A stretch of 64,000 bases of DNA, taken from Niabella agricola. GTDB lineage: Bacteria > Bacteroidota > Bacteroidia > Chitinophagales > Chitinophagaceae. The notes below the pieces were generated by a model, which saw only the letters and a list, made by a program, of their open reading frames with translations, searched no databases and was not told where the DNA came from. This document shows, piece by piece, positions 61,034 to 64,000 of the stretch; within the stretch, counting starts at the first letter, position 1, and every line of letters starts with the position of its first letter. The DNA lies in the NCBI RefSeq assembly GCF_021538615.1, contig NZ_JAJHIZ010000003.1, positions 2,232,001 to 2,296,000 on the forward strand, given 5' to 3'. The translations under genes and the position numbers were made by a program.

Positions 61034-62305
61034 CTACACTTTATCCTTAAATCCGTTATTAATGTATTCGATACTGTCCCGGAGCCGGATGGTTTTGGCC
61101 AGTTTATGCAACGCCGTATTGTGCTCCTTCACATACGGGTTGTCGGTGTCCCAAACATACCCTGCCAATACCGAACAGATCATTTTCTTGATATCAGGGT
61201 TCTGATCCTTTGCAAAGAAAATCGTATGCAGAGTAGTATCGTACCAACCCATTACATAGCTTCTGAAGGTGTTTACGCCCTGCATCATCACTTCAGTATA
61301 TTCTTTATCCCAGTCAACCGCTTCTCCTTTTAAATGCCGCACTACCAGTTTTCCTGCAATCTGACTGGAAACCGTGGCCAGGGTTACTCCCGAAGAAAAT
61401 ACAGGATCCAGGAATTCGGTTACGTTGCCAGTTAACACAAAACCGTTTCCAAAGAACTTTTCTGTAGTGCTCGACCAGGATTGTAAGATTTTTGGTTCCC
61501 ATAAGAACTCCACACCTTTCATCCGCTCAGCAATATAGGGCTCATCTGCTATTACCGCGCGCATTTGCTCTTCGGGCGTACCGGTATACTTTTCAAAAAA
61601 GGCCGGATCACCTACAAACCCTACGGAAGTAATGCCGGTTGCAAAAGGAATCACCCATACCCATACATCAGGTTTATGTACAATCACTGTAATACGATCC
61701 GGCTCATCATCCATCTGGCGATTGACATCTTTGATATGTACAAACAACGCCTTGCGCGGAGCCAGGTTGGAAGGCTTATCCAACCCAAACAAGCGGGGAA
61801 TTACACGTCCGTAGCCGCTTCCGTCAATAATGAATTTTGCTTCGATCTGTTTTTCATTTCCATTATTATCGGTAACAGTTGTAACGGAGGATCCATCTTC
61901 ATTGAACCGGATGGCCGTAACAGTTGTTTCATATTCAATGGGCACGCCCTGCGCTTCAAGACCGTCGGCCAGCGCCTGATCGAAGTCGGCACGGGTTACC
62001 TGGTAAGCATGATCCCAGCCATCGGTAAACTGATCAGCGAAAGAATAATCGCAAACCACACCATTGCGTACAAATTTAGCGCCCGTTTTCCGTTGAAAGC
62101 CCATCTTTAACACGCACTCCAGCAATCCTGCTTCTTCCAGTGCTTCCATACAACGCGGCAGCAGGCTTTCTCCGATAACAAAGCGCGGAAATTTCATTTT
62201 CTCCACTACCCGAACCTTATACCCCGCTTTATTTACAATGGCGCCGGCTACGGTTCCTGCGGGCCCCGCGCCAATTACCAGTACATCTGTTTGTTCCCTT
62301 TGCAT
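61034..62305 (-). CDS. flavin-dependent halogenase/oxidoreductase-like enzyme of the pigment cluster
   Basis: A 423-residue FAD enzyme. The dinucleotide motif is GAGPAG (12-17). GESLLP (45-50) and WVWVIP (215-220) match the GES and WxWxIP signatures of flavin-dependent halogenases, and DGSG follows at 161. Flexirubins are often chlorinated or hydroxylated on the aromatic rings, so a role in tailoring the aryl head is likely, but monooxygenase or reductase chemistry cannot be excluded. Eighteen bases separate it from the next gene. Confidence 0.85.
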   Translation of the reverse strand: MQREQTDVLVIGAGPAGTVAGAIVNKAGYKVRVVEKMKFPRFVIGESLLPRCMEALEEAGLLECVLKMGFQRKTGAKFVRNGVVCDYSFADQFTDGWDHAYQVTRADFDQALADGLEAQGVPIEYETTVTAIRFNEDGSSVTTVTDNNGNEKQIEAKFIIDGSGYGRVIPRLFGLDKPSNLAPRKALFVHIKDVNRQMDDEPDRITVIVHKPDVWVWVIPFATGITSVGFVGDPAFFEKYTGTPEEQMRAVIADEPYIAERMKGVEFLWEPKILQSWSSTTEKFFGNGFVLTGNVTEFLDPVFSSGVTLATVSSQIAGKLVVRHLKGEAVDWDKEYTEVMMQGVNTFRSYVMGWYDTTLHTIFFAKDQNPDIKKMICSVLAGYVWDTDNPYVKEHNTALHKLAKTIRLRDSIEYINNGFKDKV

Positions 62306-62367
62306 ATTTTCAATTCTGATTTAAAGTTTCTGTTTTGTGATGACGGCTGTTCTTTCAAAAATCAAAG

Positions 62368-63450
62368 TTAGTCCTTCTTTTTACATTTCAATAAAGTGTG
62401 ACTGAGCCCGATACCTTCAATTTGCTCCACGATCTCGAAGCCTGCTTTTTCAACGCATTTTTTAAATACCCGGGAGTCGTACATCTGGCTGTTACCGTTG
62501 GCAATGGCCGTAAAATAAATTGATAATTGCTGGATGCAGAAGGCTGAGGTTTCAAACCGCTGGTTGTCCCAGAACGCTTCCAGGATGTAAATACTGCCAT
62601 CAGCGTTCAATGCCGCGCCGCAACGTTTCATAATGGAAACGATCTCATCTTCGGAAAAGCAGTCCAGGAACTGGCTCATCCAAACCGCATCATATCCCGT
62701 GGGAAAAACCACGGATTCATCCAGCACATTGGCCGGATAAAAATCAACACGGTCGCTCAGTCCCAGGTCTTCAATATTCTTTTTAGCCATGGCCGCTTGT
62801 CCCGGAAGGTCTACAATGGTGATGGATACGTCTTTATCGAATTTAGTGGATGCCAATGCCCATTTTCCGGTGTTGCCGCCTATTTCCAACAGTTTTTTAA
62901 TATGATTTTCCGGCTTATAAATATGTTTTAACACTGCCGGGAAGGCAATGTCTGAAAAGAAATGATCATATTCGAACCAGCTTTTTTGTTGCTGCGGATT
63001 CAACTGCGAAAGGCCCTCATAAACGGTAGACCAGTTACCCAGCTCCGGCAGCCCGGCAGGTTTACCGGTTTCAACAGCCTCTTCAAGATGGTACATTCCT
63101 TTATAGCAAATGTCCTGTACAAAATTCATGTTTACATTGGTAAGCGGATCGTGCAGGATAAAATAACCTGTTTTTGTTAACGCAAATTTCTCATCGGCTG
63201 TATATTTCACCAGGTGCATTCCCAAACCAGCCTCCAGCAGTACCCGTACGGCATATTCAGAAAGACCTACTTTTTCGCAAATATCATTCAACGCAATGCC
63301 TGCGCTCCGTGCCTCTTCTATTACTCTAAGAATCTGCTTATCTCTTAACACACGCGCCACCTGGAATACGATCGGGCCATGGGCAATGATCTGTGCCATA
63401 TGCTTTGCGTCCATCGCTGAATAATGTTCTCCTTTGTAGAAATCTATCAT
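62368..63450 (-). CDS. SAM-dependent O-methyltransferase of the pigment cluster
   Basis: A 360-residue plant-type O-methyltransferase. An N-terminal winged-helix dimerisation domain (about 30-110: FQVARVLRDKQILRVIEEA, DICEKVGLSEYAVRVLLEA) precedes the SAM fold with LLEIGGNTGKWALA (187-200), ITIVDLPGQ and MSQFLDCFSEDE. It probably methylates the aryl head group. The family usually uses a catalytic His; its place here cannot be fixed by eye. Confidence 0.87.
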   Translation of the reverse strand: MIDFYKGEHYSAMDAKHMAQIIAHGPIVFQVARVLRDKQILRVIEEARSAGIALNDICEKVGLSEYAVRVLLEAGLGMHLVKYTADEKFALTKTGYFILHDPLTNVNMNFVQDICYKGMYHLEEAVETGKPAGLPELGNWSTVYEGLSQLNPQQQKSWFEYDHFFSDIAFPAVLKHIYKPENHIKKLLEIGGNTGKWALASTKFDKDVSITIVDLPGQAAMAKKNIEDLGLSDRVDFYPANVLDESVVFPTGYDAVWMSQFLDCFSEDEIVSIMKRCGAALNADGSIYILEAFWDNQRFETSAFCIQQLSIYFTAIANGNSQMYDSRVFKKCVEKAGFEIVEQIEGIGLSHTLLKCKKKD

Positions 63451-63511
63451 TATTTATATTTAAAAGTTTGAATGTTTAAAAGTTCCGGCATTACAGTGCT
63501 CCAGCCCATCT

Positions 63512-63916
63512 TTAACCGCCCGTTCTGCCTTTAAATTTAGAGCCCCTAATTGCCGATTGATTCAGGTAAGAAATGAAGTTTGATATCCCGGCAGATAATT
63601 TATTGTATTGATTATACGCTTCAATCTGTTCCCCTTCTGCTATATATTCCTGGTCCAATGCCCTATATAGTTGGGATTTTACCTCACCACAAGAGCCCTT
63701 TGCAAAACTCAGGAAATTTACAAATTCCAATCGGGAACCTTTCTCAAAGCCTTCTGCAATGTTGTCCATTGCAGAACCTGAAGCGCCTCTTATCTGATCT
63801 TTTAATTTATAGTCTTTTGAAAAAGATTCTCTCAATGTAAAACTATAAATCATCTTTGACAACTCCCTCGCCAGTTTCCATATTTCAAGATCTTCAAACC
63901 TGCTTACGGTGCCCAT
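63512..63916 (-). CDS. four-helix-bundle protein (23S rRNA intervening-sequence family)
   Basis: A 134-residue protein starting at the ATG at 63916. RFEDLEIWKLARELSKMIY, LKDQIRGASGSAMDNIAEGFE and FVNFLSFAKGSCGEVKSQLY are the family hallmarks (S23/IVP four-helix bundle). These genes occur inside 23S rRNA intervening sequences and singly across Bacteroidota; function is unproven. Here it sits in the middle of a biosynthetic run, 12 bases after a ketosynthase stop, so it looks inserted. Confidence 0.92.
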   Translation of the reverse strand: MGTVSRFEDLEIWKLARELSKMIYSFTLRESFSKDYKLKDQIRGASGSAMDNIAEGFEKGSRLEFVNFLSFAKGSCGEVKSQLYRALDQEYIAEGEQIEAYNQYNKLSAGISNFISYLNQSAIRGSKFKGRTGG

Positions 63917-63928
63917 AACGTTAAACTT

Positions 63929-64000
63929 TTAACCCTTTACGCTTTTAACCACTACGATTGCTGCATTACATCCTCCGAACCCGGATGCGGTTTTTAAGAA
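63929..64000 (-). CDS. C-terminus of another beta-ketoacyl synthase, cut by the window edge
   Basis: The minus strand reads FLKTASGFGGCNAAIVVVKS then VKG and TAA at 63929-63931. SGFGGCNAA is the conserved C-terminal turn of KAS I/II enzymes (compare NSFGFGGNCSSLVF in the gene at 58809). Only 23 residues are visible. It shows that the pigment cluster continues to the right of the window. Confidence 0.8.
   Translation of the reverse strand, partial: FLKTASGFGGCNAAIVVVKSVKG

Noticed and set aside
1..64000. tRNA, rRNA, tmRNA, insertion sequences, prophage or attachment sites
   Set aside because: Gaps were read by eye on both strands and nothing convincing was found; a covariance-model scan would be needed to exclude small RNAs.

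Overview
The window looks like a chromosomal segment of a Bacteroidota bacterium, most likely family Chitinophagaceae (Niabella/Niastella/Chitinophaga type). Supporting signs are TonB-linked outer-membrane barrels with carboxypeptidase-regulatory-like N-termini, the uppS-bamA-ompH-ompH order, a flexirubin/aryl-polyene-type pigment cluster, START-like and Yip1 proteins of Bacteroidota type, few Shine-Dalgarno sequences, and promoters of the Bacteroidota form TTTG-N19/20-TAnnTTTG. No phage, insertion sequence, CRISPR array, rRNA or tRNA was recognised.

Layout. 1-11 kb: the end of an ABC-2 permease, a Yip1 membrane protein, a small unknown protein with two pirins, a GNAT protein, ffh (SRP54), a START-like protein, an LptF/LptG-type LPS permease and a CDF metal transporter. 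11-13.5 kb: an Rrf2-family regulator with four cysteines, a collagen-like lipoprotein and a methyltransferase. 13.7-29.4 kb: an assimilatory sulfate-reduction region with peroxiredoxin, APS reductase cysH, cysD, cysN, a siroheme methyltransferase, sulfite reductase cysJ and cysI, serine acetyltransferase cysE, two TSUP (TauE/SafE) permeases each fused to a siroheme-synthase-like NAD-binding domain, and a TonB receptor. Four full matches and one near match to a CTAC-N7-GTAGACTA element lie at its transcription-unit starts. Two of them sit on a promoter, which suggests one sulfur regulon; the nearby Rrf2 protein is the obvious candidate regulator.

29.6-38.1 kb is a tandem duplication of a two-gene unit, a secreted six-bladed propeller followed by an outer-membrane barrel. 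38.2-54.6 kb is mostly housekeeping: an LpxR-like lipid A deacylase, prfA, an amidohydrolase, recO, an MMPL transporter, two Skp/OmpH chaperones, bamA, uppS, asd and a PfkB kinase. The asd gene is preceded by a promoter, a lysine-rich 14-codon leader peptide and a terminator with an alternative antiterminator pairing, which is the layout of a ribosome-mediated attenuator.

55.4-64 kb, all on the minus strand and closely packed, is part of a flexirubin/aryl-polyene biosynthesis cluster: hotdog dehydratase-like protein, lipoprotein, LolA-like carrier, membrane-anchored polysaccharide deacetylase, chain-length-factor-like ketosynthase, active ketosynthase, acyl carrier protein, ketosynthase-like N-domain protein, flavin-dependent halogenase-like oxidoreductase, O-methyltransferase, a four-helix-bundle protein and the C-terminus of another ketosynthase cut by the window edge. 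A TetR regulator faces the cluster.

Two small genes (24431-24753 and 52492-53101) appear frameshifted. Many intergenic gaps carry degenerate short-word inverted repeats.
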